A stretch of DNA of 64,000 nucleotides from Roseivirga thermotolerans. Its GTDB lineage: Bacteria; Bacteroidota; Bacteroidia; Cytophagales; Cyclobacteriaceae. The notes beneath the pieces are model-generated. The model was not told the DNA's origin, did not search any database, and saw nothing but the letters and a program-made list of their open reading frames with translations. This document shows positions 15,453 through 24,053 of this stretch, in pieces (the first letter of the stretch is position 1; each line of letters begins with the position of its first letter). The stretch covers positions 1,054,001-1,118,000 of the forward strand of contig NZ_BNAG01000001.1 in NCBI RefSeq assembly GCF_014653175.1, written 5' to 3'. A program made the position numbers and the translations under genes.

Positions 15453-18109
15453 AACAAGGCTCCCTCGATCATCAGGATTTGCCCAATTGGGCCAATCGCT
15501 TTTTAGAGTGGTACTGTGCCGATGAACTCATTGATGAGATTCAGGGAGATCTTCTGGAAGCATTTTATTATCGTAAACAAACGTACGGCCTAAGGAAAGC
15601 CCGGTGGTGGTTCATCTGGGATGTTCTCAAATTCTTTAGGCCCTCATCGTTTAGAAAAAGGTCATTTAACTCAATTCCTATAGCCATGTTTAAAAATTAT
15701 ATTGTAGTGAGCCTGCGCAATTTCAGAAAGCAAAAAGGCTACAGTTTCATTAATCTATCCGGTCTTGTTGCCGGTATTGCCGCCTGTCTGCTCATTAGCC
15801 TCCATGTACTCAAAGAGCTTTCTTACGACAATTTTCACCCAAAGGCAGAAAGCACCTACAGGGTGGTAATGGATATGTATGGCAACGGCCAGCTCAAAGT
15901 AAAGAGTGCTCCGGTATACCCTGCTGTTGCTCCGGCATTACTGGCCGAGTTTCCTGAAGTTGAAATGGTCACACGCATTTTGCCCTTTGGAGGAGGGGTG
16001 TATAGTGTGAAAACAGCCAGCGGCACACTGGTTCGCTATAATGAAGAGCATGCAGTGTTGGCCGATGCCAACTTTTTCGAAATGTTTGGCTTTGAACTAA
16101 TTGAAGGAGATAAGCGCGAAGCACTCAATGAGGCCAATCGAATTGTTTTGTCTGAGTCGGCTGCAGCCCGATACTTTGGCGATAAGGATCCAATCGGGCA
16201 GTCCATATACTGGCGAGGAACACGAGAGCTTATGGTAACGGGAGTTTTTAAGGACTTTCCGGAAAATTCACACATGAAGTTTGAGCTCATTACCTCACTT
16301 AAATCATGGAATGGTTATGAAGATTGGCCCAACAACTGGGGTTGGTATGACTTCTACACGTTTGTGAAGACGGCAGACAATGTGGATCAGGAAACGCTTG
16401 ATGCCAGGCTCGAAACATTTTTAGATGGCAAAAAGGCCGAAATGTACGAGAAGTATAACGCCCGAGAGGTGCTTTGGACCCAGAACATTAGGGATATACA
16501 TCTCTACTCGGAAGGTCTTGGCTGGGACATGGGCGAAAACGGTGGGGCTGATCAGATTTATTTTTTATCGGTGATTGCGGCCCTCATACTCATTATTGCC
16601 TGGGTCAACTATGTGAACCTGGCCACCGCCAGAGCGGTGAAGCGGGCAAAGGAAGTTGGCATTAGAAAAGTAGTTGGAGCTTACCGGTCTAACCTATTGT
16701 TGCAATTTTTAGTCGAGTCGTTTTTGTACAATCTTTTTGCGGTGTTGCTGGCTGGTTTGCTAGTAGCTCTTGCCGTTCCGTACATCAACGGTGCTCTTGA
16801 GTTTACGCTCGACAGGCATCTACTCTTGTCTACTGAAGTGTTGAGTGGGTTGCTGGTTATGGTTATTGCAGGGAGCCTTTGTTCCGGCCTTTATCCGGCT
16901 TTTGTGCTCACCTCTTTTCAACCGGTCAAGGTACTCAAGGGTAAGATTTACAAGCGAAATGGTAGTTTTGGGTTCCGTCAGGTGTTGGTCATTTTTCAGT
17001 TTACAGCCTCCATTACACTTATCTTGGGCACCTTTCTAGTGGTCAAACAACTCAACTATATGAGGAATCAGGAGTTGGGTATAAATATAGATCAAACCCT
17101 GGTTATTCACTCCCCTTCTTCGGGCAGGGATGAAGAAGACCTGGAGAACAGGCTAAAGCTTTTTAAAGAAGAGCTTAATGCCACTCCGGGAATAGCCGGC
17201 TTCACTCTCTCCAACAGTGTGCCCGGCATAGAAAACTTTTTCATAAGCGGCTATACCTCAAAGCACTACCCCAATCAGCTGAGAGATATATATCGCATGT
17301 ATATCGATGAAAATTTTTTCGATCAGTTTGAAATTGACTTAATAGCCGGACGAAGCTTTGACAAGAACTTAAAAACAGACACGGCTGCCGTGCTACTTAA
17401 TCTCAACGCCATGAACCACCTGGGGTTCAACACCCCTGAGGAGGCCATTGGAGAGAAAGTAAACCCCGGAAATGAACAGTCCTGGAACATTATTGGAGTA
17501 GTAGAAAACTACCATCAGGCTTCTCTGAAAGAAGATCTCGATCCCATTATTTTTTTCTACAACCCCAATGCCGGCAACTATTACTCCCTGAAACTTTCGG
17601 GAAGCTCTCTGGGCAGCATTATGGATGACGTTGAGGCCAAGTGGGATGCAATTTACCCCGATAACCCTTTCGACTATTTCTTTTTGGACGAACGATTTGA
17701 CCGACAATACAAGAGCGATGAGCAATTTAATGCAGTGTTCATTGGTTTTGCGGCACTGGCAATTTTTGTGGCCTGTCTTGGGTTATTTGGTCTGGTGTCT
17801 TTTACAGCTGAGCAATCGAAAAAGGAGATTGGAATACGCAAGGTACTTGGCGCCTCTTCCAATGCATTGGTTATGTTACTGGCCAAAGATTATGCTAAAC
17901 TCATACTTGTGGCCATCGTGTTGGCGTTTCCGCTCGGGTATTATTGGATGAGCTCCTGGCTCAATAATTTTGCCTATCAGACCAATATAGGCGCGGGAAT
18001 TTTCATTTTTGGGGGAAGCCTCATGGCTCTTATTGCCTTTTTAACAGTGAGTTTTAAGTCGTTTAGCGCAGCTAATAACAATCCGGTAAATGTGCTTAGG
18101 GATGAGTAG
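15449..18109 (+). CDS. MacB/FtsX-type ABC permease with PadR-associated prefix domain
   Basis: An 886-residue inner-membrane protein. Residues about 1-80 form a soluble prefix (LPNWANRFLEWYCADELIDE ... ARWWFIWDVLKFFRP) seen in permeases encoded next to PadR genes. A MacB-like unit follows: TM1 (FINLSGLVAGIAACLLISLHV), a periplasmic domain, and an FtsX three-helix block (ILIIAWVNYVNLATARAVKRAKEVGIRK). A second MacB/FtsX unit ends with FVACLGLFGLVSFTAEQSKKEIGIRKVLGAS. No ATPase gene is adjacent, so it must use one encoded elsewhere or work as a mechanotransmission subunit. I chose ATG 15449 over GTG 15410 because it makes the ATGA overlap with padR. The substrate is unknown. Confidence 0.88.
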   Translation: MKQGSLDHQDLPNWANRFLEWYCADELIDEIQGDLLEAFYYRKQTYGLRKARWWFIWDVLKFFRPSSFRKRSFNSIPIAMFKNYIVVSLRNFRKQKGYSFINLSGLVAGIAACLLISLHVLKELSYDNFHPKAESTYRVVMDMYGNGQLKVKSAPVYPAVAPALLAEFPEVEMVTRILPFGGGVYSVKTASGTLVRYNEEHAVLADANFFEMFGFELIEGDKREALNEANRIVLSESAAARYFGDKDPIGQSIYWRGTRELMVTGVFKDFPENSHMKFELITSLKSWNGYEDWPNNWGWYDFYTFVKTADNVDQETLDARLETFLDGKKAEMYEKYNAREVLWTQNIRDIHLYSEGLGWDMGENGGADQIYFLSVIAALILIIAWVNYVNLATARAVKRAKEVGIRKVVGAYRSNLLLQFLVESFLYNLFAVLLAGLLVALAVPYINGALEFTLDRHLLLSTEVLSGLLVMVIAGSLCSGLYPAFVLTSFQPVKVLKGKIYKRNGSFGFRQVLVIFQFTASITLILGTFLVVKQLNYMRNQELGINIDQTLVIHSPSSGRDEEDLENRLKLFKEELNATPGIAGFTLSNSVPGIENFFISGYTSKHYPNQLRDIYRMYIDENFFDQFEIDLIAGRSFDKNLKTDTAAVLLNLNAMNHLGFNTPEEAIGEKVNPGNEQSWNIIGVVENYHQASLKEDLDPIIFFYNPNAGNYYSLKLSGSSLGSIMDDVEAKWDAIYPDNPFDYFFLDERFDRQYKSDEQFNAVFIGFAALAIFVACLGLFGLVSFTAEQSKKEIGIRKVLGASSNALVMLLAKDYAKLILVAIVLAFPLGYYWMSSWLNNFAYQTNIGAGIFIFGGSLMALIAFLTVSFKSFSAANNNPVNVLRDE

Positions 18110-18117
18110 GCAATAAG

Positions 18118-19821
18118 CTACTCACCCCGATACACAATTTTTCCACCCATAATGGTGTAGTCGAACCGGGCGTTGAGCCACTGCCGGGGTTCTGTTTCAA
18201 AGAGGTTGGTGTCAACCACCACAATATCGGCTAGCATGCCCTCTTTAATTTGTCCTTTCAGGTCTTCTTCAAAAGTGGCAAATGCAGAGCCCTGGGTATA
18301 AGCCTTTATGGCAGTGGCTAAATCTATGCGCTGCTCAGGAAACCAGCCGTTTTCCGGCTGACCGTTTACGGTTTGGCGTGTGACAGCCGCATAAAGACCA
18401 TAGAGTGGGTTAATAGGGTAATAACTGGCGTTGGTTCCGGGCCAATCGGAGCCAAAGGCCAGTTGGCAGCCTGCTTCTTGCAAGGTTTTGAAGGCATAGG
18501 CTCCTTTGCACCGTTCGTAACCAATTCGTTCCTCCATCCATCGCATGTCGTCTGTTACATGGTAGGGCTGTACTTCGGCTATAATGTTTCGGCTGCTGAA
18601 GCGCGCAAAATCCTCTTCGGCAATCACCTGGGCATGTACCAATCTGAAACGCCTGTCTTTGGCTCCATTCACCATGTCCAATGTATCGAGTATATCGAGG
18701 AGAATGGAGTTGGCCTCATCGCCAATGGCATGTACTCTTAATTGAATGTGGCCACTATCGGCTTGAATGAGCATTTTTTTGAATTGGTCCATGTCTTTGG
18801 AAAATTCGCGCCAGCCCCCGCGCCAACTATGGTTTTCCATAGAGTTGTCTGAGTAGGGCTCAAAGAAGCGTGCAGATCGGCCACCCATTATACCATCAAT
18901 GTGGCTTTTGATGGTGCCAAAAGAAATGTATTCATCTCCGGCAGGTGAGGGGTTTTCTCCCCAGTCAATTACCCAGCCGTTTTCCATCATGTTGTAGATT
19001 TCACTTAAACGGGAGGGTGAAAAGTTAATTCGGGTAAGAAGGGAGTCCCTTTCCAGCAAATAGCGGTAAATGTCTACTCGGTCCAGGGGAGACATATCCT
19101 GAACAGTGGTAACACCCCATTTGGCACACTCTTCCAGAGCCCTTTTCGTTTCGGCCAGTTTACGCTCAAAAGAGCTTTCGGGAACTTGCTCTAAAGCGGC
19201 TTCCAGTTGATCTCCCTTTAACAGGCCACTGGCCGATTCAATGCCTAAGTAATCTAAGGCGAGCTGATTGGCCAAGCCTTCCGAACCATCGAAACGGGTC
19301 ACTAGTACGGGATGTTCAGGAGTAATGCTATCAATAAGTGCTCTATTGGGCTGCCAGCTTTGGCGGTTTCTGTTGCTGCCTTCAGAGCCCATTTCCCAAG
19401 CCTCATATGCACCCCAGTCACCACGAGTTATCCAGCTGCCTTTCGGTAGGCGCTGGGTGGTTTCTTTAATGCGTTCTATAAACAAGGCATCTTCGTTTAC
19501 ATCGAGCAGATTAATGCCCAGTAGCAAGGCTCCTGCACTGGCAAAATGAACGTGTGAATCGTTAAAACCGGGCAAAGTAAGCTTGCCCTTCAGGTCTATT
19601 TGCCGGGTGGCCTTGGGGAGGTTGCTGCTCCGGCCAACCGTTTTAATGCGGCTGCCTTCTAACAACACCCAATCGGCCCAGGGTTGTTGGTCGTTGCCTG
19701 TCCAAATTTTACCGTTGTGGAGCAACAGTGTTTCAGGGGTTTGCTCGTTGCTTTTATGGCATGCCGCCAGTAGAAACAGGCATAGGCACAGCACACTTAG
19801 GTTTTTGAGTTTAATGGCCAT
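18118..19821 (-). CDS. Amidohydrolase family 3 lipoprotein (YtcJ-like)
   Basis: A 567-residue metal-dependent hydrolase with lipobox LLAAC after a short signal peptide. Amidohydrolase hallmarks: LLHNGKIWTGND at the N-terminus, the metal site PGFNDSHVHF, HAIGDEANS, FGSDWPGTNASYYPINPLYGLYAAVTR, and the closing strand KEGMLADIVVVDTNLFE. YtcJ-like enzymes hydrolyse N-acyl or amide bonds, and the substrate is unknown. ATG 19821 gives the signal peptide and overlaps the end of the upstream amidohydrolase gene by 11 bp, so the two form an operon. Confidence 0.88.
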   Translation of the reverse strand: MAIKLKNLSVLCLCLFLLAACHKSNEQTPETLLLHNGKIWTGNDQQPWADWVLLEGSRIKTVGRSSNLPKATRQIDLKGKLTLPGFNDSHVHFASAGALLLGINLLDVNEDALFIERIKETTQRLPKGSWITRGDWGAYEAWEMGSEGSNRNRQSWQPNRALIDSITPEHPVLVTRFDGSEGLANQLALDYLGIESASGLLKGDQLEAALEQVPESSFERKLAETKRALEECAKWGVTTVQDMSPLDRVDIYRYLLERDSLLTRINFSPSRLSEIYNMMENGWVIDWGENPSPAGDEYISFGTIKSHIDGIMGGRSARFFEPYSDNSMENHSWRGGWREFSKDMDQFKKMLIQADSGHIQLRVHAIGDEANSILLDILDTLDMVNGAKDRRFRLVHAQVIAEEDFARFSSRNIIAEVQPYHVTDDMRWMEERIGYERCKGAYAFKTLQEAGCQLAFGSDWPGTNASYYPINPLYGLYAAVTRQTVNGQPENGWFPEQRIDLATAIKAYTQGSAFATFEEDLKGQIKEGMLADIVVVDTNLFETEPRQWLNARFDYTIMGGKIVYRGE

Positions 19822-21181
19822 AGTTTTTCGCAATTTCTTTAAGTCTGTTATCAATTTCTTGCCGGCTTAGCCACTTCCCTCTTACCATTACTCCGGCACG
19901 ATCTTGTAAGTGGGCAATGTTATCCAGAGGATTTTTTCTAACCAAAATCAGGTCGGCAGAGGCCCCCTCTTTTATGGCTCCAAATTCATGGGGAGCCTTA
20001 AAAAACAATGCCGGGTTGAGAGTTCCGGCTCTAATGGCCTCAAGAGGACTCATACCGCTTCTTACCATGGCATCGAGTTCAAGCTGAATGGAAAACCCCG
20101 GCACATTAAATACCTGAGGGGCGTCTGACCCAAGCAGTATTCCCACTCCTGCAGCATGAAGCTTCTGGATAATCTTTCTGCGCAGTGTGTTGAATTGGAG
20201 GGCTTGTTCGGCATCGTAGGCAGGCGATTCAATGATTTGCTTTTTGGTACGCACCCAGTTGTCTACAGTAGAGGGACTCATGTATTTCATCTCGGTTTCT
20301 TGGGCCAGAGTTTCCGGTGCTTCCGGGCCCACCCATCGCTCCATCATGGCCTGAGTTGGCACAATCCATACCTCATTTTCTACGGTGAGTTGTACGAGTT
20401 CGTCCAGCAGGTTTTCATCTGCAATTTTGGTGAAGTTAAGACCAAAGAAACCATTGGCGTTTGGGTTTACCCGAATGGAGGAAGGAACCAGACCCTCAAT
20501 GTAACCATCCACATGATCTATGCTGGCATATTGGGCCTTCAGGGTATTTCTTATGCCCACATCAATACTCACATGACCGGCAAAGGGCATGTTTACCTCT
20601 TTGGCTGTTTTTACAATGGCATTGAAATTCTCTAAGGTTAGTCCGGGGTGTAGTTTCATGAAGTCATAACCGGCTTTTTTCTGATCTCTCACCATTTGTT
20701 CGGCTTGCTGCACTGAGGTTACAGAGTTGCCGTTGAGGCTTGGGCCCGAAGTGTAAATTCTGGGGCCAAGGATTTCTCCGGTAGCTACTTTTTCCTTCAA
20801 CTCTAAATGATATGGTTGACCTAGCATGCCTCTAATAGTCGTGATTCCATTAGAGAGGTATAGAAAGAGCGTTTCTTCTAGCAGGCGCATATTTTGGTTG
20901 CCGGGAATGTGTGCGTGCATTTCGGCAAGGCCGGGCATAAGGTATCCTCCCTCTCCCGGGCGCACGGTTTGTGTATTGGCCAGGCGTGCTTCATTGCTTG
21001 GCACAATAAGACTAATCTTGCCGTCTTTTATAAATACGGTTTGGTTGGCGAGTATTTGTCCGCCTTCAACATCAACAATGTTCACGTTGGTGAAGGCAAA
21101 GTCGGCCTCCGGAGCGTTTTGGCAAGATGTGGGTAACATGCCCAGCAAGAGAAGGGCTAGCGAGAGGAAAAGCTTTTTCAT
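19811..21181 (-). CDS. Amidohydrolase lipoprotein (imidazolonepropionase-like)
   Basis: A 456-residue secreted hydrolase with lipobox LPTSC. The barrel motifs are FTNVNIVDVEGG, LMPGLAEMHAHIPG (HxH metal ligands), KLHPGLTLENF (the usual lysine), FAGHVSIDVG, IDHVDGY, and GSDAPQVFNVPGFSIQLELDAMVRSGMSP with the final metal aspartate. The C-terminus has the composite strand IKEGASADLILVRKNPL. The relatives are imidazolonepropionase-like periplasmic peptidases or prolidases. It is translationally coupled to the next amidohydrolase, so the pair may degrade related peptide-like substrates. Confidence 0.88.
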   Translation of the reverse strand: MKKLFLSLALLLLGMLPTSCQNAPEADFAFTNVNIVDVEGGQILANQTVFIKDGKISLIVPSNEARLANTQTVRPGEGGYLMPGLAEMHAHIPGNQNMRLLEETLFLYLSNGITTIRGMLGQPYHLELKEKVATGEILGPRIYTSGPSLNGNSVTSVQQAEQMVRDQKKAGYDFMKLHPGLTLENFNAIVKTAKEVNMPFAGHVSIDVGIRNTLKAQYASIDHVDGYIEGLVPSSIRVNPNANGFFGLNFTKIADENLLDELVQLTVENEVWIVPTQAMMERWVGPEAPETLAQETEMKYMSPSTVDNWVRTKKQIIESPAYDAEQALQFNTLRRKIIQKLHAAGVGILLGSDAPQVFNVPGFSIQLELDAMVRSGMSPLEAIRAGTLNPALFFKAPHEFGAIKEGASADLILVRKNPLDNIAHLQDRAGVMVRGKWLSRQEIDNRLKEIAKNYGH

Positions 21182-21266
21182 TCAGGAATTTAAAAAAATG
21201 CACCCAAATGCGCCTTGCCACTAGTCACTTTTTGGCTATAACCAATTGATTATTAGTGCCTATTGG

Positions 21267-21959
21267 TTAGTTCGATATTTCAGCCCCTCCAAAAATAACA
21301 AGTCCTTTTATGACCAGCGTATTACCGGTAGAGTGGCTGTGGCCGGAAATGATTCGCTTGTCTGGCATGCCTCCAAAAATATTGGTTACACGCAGGTCTA
21401 CGTCCCAATCTTTGGGCACCCGAATTTTGGAGCCTCCAAAAAGGTAGAAGATATTTAAAGTAGCAACCGGTTGTTGCATACTGCTGGTGGTAAGGTCTAT
21501 GTTGGACCCTCCAAATACGGCAGTGAGCGAACCTCCCTTAAAGTCTTTGGTTTTAACAACCCGGTCTCCTCCTCCAAAAATAGCCATGTCTTCAATAAGG
21601 TTTTCAGGAGGTGCGGCCGAAGTATCTTGAGGAGTAGTGTGGGGTGCCGGTACGGTTCGTCTGATAATGTGAATTCCGGCAAAAACCAATATGAGGGGCC
21701 AAAGGTCCCAAATAGAAATGTGAATGCGCAACCAGTCATCAATTACCAAAATAAGGCCTACAATTAGCAGAACTGTTCCGGCTTTTCTGTTTTGATCGGT
21801 TACAAGTAGAAACAGACCAATAAGAATAAGAATGTTTTCCCACTGAAAGAGGTAATGCCTGACCGACCAGGGAAGCACATCGAAATTGGTGAGCACGGCC
21901 ACTATGCCTATGACAATGAAGATAAGGCCTAATAGCTTGTTTTGATTTTGCTTATCCAT
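21267..21959 (-). CDS. LiaF-like / DUF5668 membrane protein
   Basis: A 230-residue protein with four hydrophobic segments in the first 85 residues (LLGLIFIVIGIVAVLTNF, ILILIGLFLLVTD, AGTVLLIVGLILVIDDW, WDLWPLILVFAGIHII). A linker rich in P and T follows, then a beta-helical C-terminus with repeated FGG turns (AIFGGGDRVV, AVFGGSNIDL, YLFGGSKIRV, NIFGGMPDKR, VIFGGAEISN). This matches the cell-wall-active-antibiotics-response/LiaF C-terminal fold. In Firmicutes LiaF is an inhibitor of the LiaRS envelope-stress system. In Bacteroidota the role is unknown, and no lia-type kinase is adjacent. Confidence 0.85.
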   Translation of the reverse strand: MDKQNQNKLLGLIFIVIGIVAVLTNFDVLPWSVRHYLFQWENILILIGLFLLVTDQNRKAGTVLLIVGLILVIDDWLRIHISIWDLWPLILVFAGIHIIRRTVPAPHTTPQDTSAAPPENLIEDMAIFGGGDRVVKTKDFKGGSLTAVFGGSNIDLTTSSMQQPVATLNIFYLFGGSKIRVPKDWDVDLRVTNIFGGMPDKRIISGHSHSTGNTLVIKGLVIFGGAEISN

Positions 21960-22038
21960 TTTGTTGAATCTACGACTAAAAGTAGAAAACTAGCTTTGAT
22001 CTCACAAAAGAGAAAGTGCCAATGGCTACGGTTAATTG

Positions 22039-22069
22039 TTTGAAATAGTTGAATTCTTATTTACTTTTG
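22039..22069 (+). promoter_or_regulatory. Consensus promoter of the tRNA-Leu gene
   Basis: TTTG (22039-22042), a 19-bp spacer and TACTTTTG (22062-22069) fit the Bacteroidota sigma-A consensus TTTG-N19-TAnnTTTG. The tRNA begins 14 bp downstream. This is the best-formed promoter in the window. Confidence 0.8.
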
Positions 22070-22083
22070 CCCACCATTCAATC

Positions 22084-22167
22084 GCGCACGTGGTGGAATT
22101 GGTAGACACGCCATCTTGAGGGGGTGGTGCATTAAGTTGCGTGGAGGTTCGACTCCTCTCGTGCGCA
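22084..22167 (+). tRNA. tRNA-Leu, anticodon GAG
   Basis: The acceptor stem GCGCACG pairs with CGTGCGC. The D-arm region (GTGGAATTGGTAGACAC) is typical of leucine tRNAs. The anticodon stem CCATC/GGTGG encloses the loop TTGAGGG, giving anticodon GAG. A long variable arm (about TGCATTAAGTTGCG) marks a class II tRNA. The T-arm is GGAGGTTCGACTCC. The discriminator base is A, and CCA is not encoded (ACTA follows). It has its own promoter and terminator. Confidence 0.96.
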
Positions 22168-22171
22168 CTAA

Positions 22172-22203
22172 AGCCTTTCTGATTTTTCAGAGAGGCTTTT
22201 TTT
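22172..22203 (+). terminator. Intrinsic terminator of tRNA-Leu
   Basis: AGCCTTTCTGA / TCAGAGAGGCT with one wobble pair and a TTT loop, then seven T. Confidence 0.9.
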
Positions 22204-22214
22204 ATGTTATCGGT

Positions 22215-22904
22215 TTAAACCAGGCTTTCGTGAACAAGCTCAAAGTGCCCGTCAGCCTTTTCCGCAGATGTTACACTCACTGTTTTTACTTTATTCTCCC
22301 GGTTCATTACAAAGTTGTTCCAGGCATCTCCTTTTCCTCCGAATTTATGGAAGTGTAACACCTGTTTTTGGTCATATTCTTTTTCCCTTTGCCTTTCTAG
22401 CCATTGCATAAACCACTGCCTGCGTTCTTCGCGCACGTCTTCAGGATATAAGGTTGAAGACGACCAAATGTGTGGCTGGTTGGCTTGTAGTACATTGTGA
22501 TGAAGCTTGTTTTCATCCCATACCAACTGATGCAGCTGAAGGGCTTTTTGGTGCTCTACAATTACCAGGGTGAATGGCTCAATTCCTTTAAACTCGAAAT
22601 GCTCAATAAATTCAATAACACTGTTTTGGTTAAAAAACTCCAGCACCATGAGTCCTCGGCTCAAACGGTATGGGGGCTTGTGGTGGTGTTTTTCGAAGCC
22701 TCCGTTGAGCAGGCATAAGGTAAATCGCTTTTTATCGGTAGCCAGCCAAGTGCCCCCGGCTTTTGGGTCTTTAGGAAAATGAACGGGCCGGCCACCAATG
22801 GTTTGCCGGCTGAGCTCAAAACTGGCTCTTTGAGGATCTTCGTCTCGGTTGGATGTAAGAATAAAGTTGCCTTTTGCTTTTGGCAAGAAGGTTACTGTGC
22901 ACAT
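22215..22904 (-). CDS. NRDE/TANGO2-family protein
   Basis: A 229-residue cytoplasmic protein starting MCTVTFLP, with the Cys-2 typical of Ntn-like NRDE proteins, and the family motif NFILTSNRDEDPQR near residue 20. Further family blocks are GGTWLATDKKRFTLCLLNGG and the late VMNRENKVKTVSV. Eukaryotic TANGO2 has been linked to heme and lipid handling, and the bacterial function is not known. The start overlaps the end of the DinB-like gene by 13 bp, which indicates an operon. Confidence 0.88.
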   Translation of the reverse strand: MCTVTFLPKAKGNFILTSNRDEDPQRASFELSRQTIGGRPVHFPKDPKAGGTWLATDKKRFTLCLLNGGFEKHHHKPPYRLSRGLMVLEFFNQNSVIEFIEHFEFKGIEPFTLVIVEHQKALQLHQLVWDENKLHHNVLQANQPHIWSSSTLYPEDVREERRQWFMQWLERQREKEYDQKQVLHFHKFGGKGDAWNNFVMNRENKVKTVSVTSAEKADGHFELVHESLV

Positions 22905-23407
22905 GTAAGCTCTTTTTGATAACGTACCGTGGAATAAGCAACACCAAAATGAGCAGGAAGTTCAACGGCCTTAAAGCTATGTTGCAAGGCTATTTTCACA
23001 ATGGCCATGTGGTGTATGGCATGCTCAATATTGTATTGGAGTTCTCTGTAATACGAGCTGTTCAGGGTTTGCTCATATTGTTCATTCTCGTGGTAGTTAA
23101 CTTTTAGTGAGAGCGAAAAGTCGTTCTTTATTTCACTAATGGCCTTTTGCAAAGACTGCATCTTTGTAATGGCCAGGTCGGGATCGGTTTCCAGCATTTT
23201 GTTATGATCGCGCTTATCATAATTTACAATTCCTCCGTTTCTTCCGGCCAGCATAAGGTCGAAAAACTCTACAATGTGTCGAATATGCTTGCCTACGGTA
23301 TTTCCCGATAATATGCTCAGTGGTTGGGCGAAATCGGTTGGTTTAAGCTGCCTGGTAATGTCGATAAGCTGGGATAAGATTTCTTTAGATACTCTCTGAA
23401 GTTCCAT
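22892..23407 (-). CDS. DinB-like four-helix protein
   Basis: A 171-residue helical protein with the DinB/YfiT pattern: HIRHIVEFFDLML at residues about 40-52 and EHAIHHMAIVKIAL near residue 130, which together provide the histidine metal-site triad. DinB-fold proteins include bacillithiol and mycothiol S-transferases, and the substrate here is unknown. It is translationally coupled to the TANGO2-like gene, which suggests a shared role. Confidence 0.75.
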   Translation of the reverse strand: MELQRVSKEILSQLIDITRQLKPTDFAQPLSILSGNTVGKHIRHIVEFFDLMLAGRNGGIVNYDKRDHNKMLETDPDLAITKMQSLQKAISEIKNDFSLSLKVNYHENEQYEQTLNSSYYRELQYNIEHAIHHMAIVKIALQHSFKAVELPAHFGVAYSTVRYQKELTCAQ

Positions 23408-23468
23408 TGAAAAAAGTGTTAATTAAATATAGCCTTTTAATTGAAATATGGCAGAACCGTACGTGTAG

Positions 23469-23927
23469 CTATTTGCGAATTATCTCAGACCACCGCTTTT
23501 GAGCATTGCTGAGTAGGCTTTTCTCGTTTTTGTTCCAAAGCTCAAGGGTGTTGGTGCCTCTGAAATTGTAAAAGAGATAAAGCTTACGGTCTATGATTTT
23601 ATAAGTTAGTGGGTCTACTTTTACCTTATCGCCATCGGCAATCGCATAGGCACAATACCCCCCATACTGTGGTTCATAAAGGGCCGGATTCTTTGCAAAA
23701 GCGGCTTTATTGGCCTCGGAAACAAAATAATAGATTACCCCGGAATGATTATAGCTAATGGCAGGGCTGCCCTTTTGGGGCTTTTGGTCGAAATAGCTCA
23801 CCGGATCATAACCTGCTATGGCTACTCCCCGGGTAAGGTTATAATGCTTTTTTGCATAAGGAAGGGTTTGGGCACTTAAGCCCAATGTAAAGCTCAATAA
23901 TGTAGCTGTAAATAATAACCGATTCAT
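23469..23927 (-). CDS. Secreted YHS-domain protein
   Basis: A 152-residue protein with a signal peptide (MNRLLFTATLLSFTLGLSAQ) and one YHS-type domain: GVAIAGYDPVSYFDQKPQKG, YYFVSEANKAAFAKNPALYEPQYGGYCAYAIADG and KLYLFYNFRG. YHS domains often bind metals, but the classic cysteine pair is not evident here. I chose ATG 23927 because it gives the signal peptide. It is divergent from the sigma-54 activator gene. The palindrome at that gene's start codon lies about 110 bp upstream of this one, so the activator may also control it. Confidence 0.82.
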   Translation of the reverse strand: MNRLLFTATLLSFTLGLSAQTLPYAKKHYNLTRGVAIAGYDPVSYFDQKPQKGSPAISYNHSGVIYYFVSEANKAAFAKNPALYEPQYGGYCAYAIADGDKVKVDPLTYKIIDRKLYLFYNFRGTNTLELWNKNEKSLLSNAQKRWSEIIRK

Positions 23928-24035
23928 TTGTCCTGTTTCTTGTGGTTTATGTACGGTGTCTTTGTCTATAGCGGCTGACACGAAAGATCATTTGGCCGAC
24001 ATTTTACCTTCTAAAGGGAAACTTTGCCTAAATTA

Positions 24036-24053
24036 CTCACGATATATCGTGAG
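24036..24053. promoter_or_regulatory. 18-bp palindrome at the start of the sigma-54 activator gene
   Basis: CTCACGATATATCGTGAG is a perfect palindrome ending one base before ATG 24054. It shares the GATATWTC core with three sites at 26855-26989. It probably binds the activator's own Fis-type domain for autoregulation. Confidence 0.65.

Noticed and set aside
23928-24035. Sigma-54 or -7 promoter for the YHS gene
   Set aside because: No convincing motif is seen on the minus strand, although the palindrome at 24036 is at a plausible distance.
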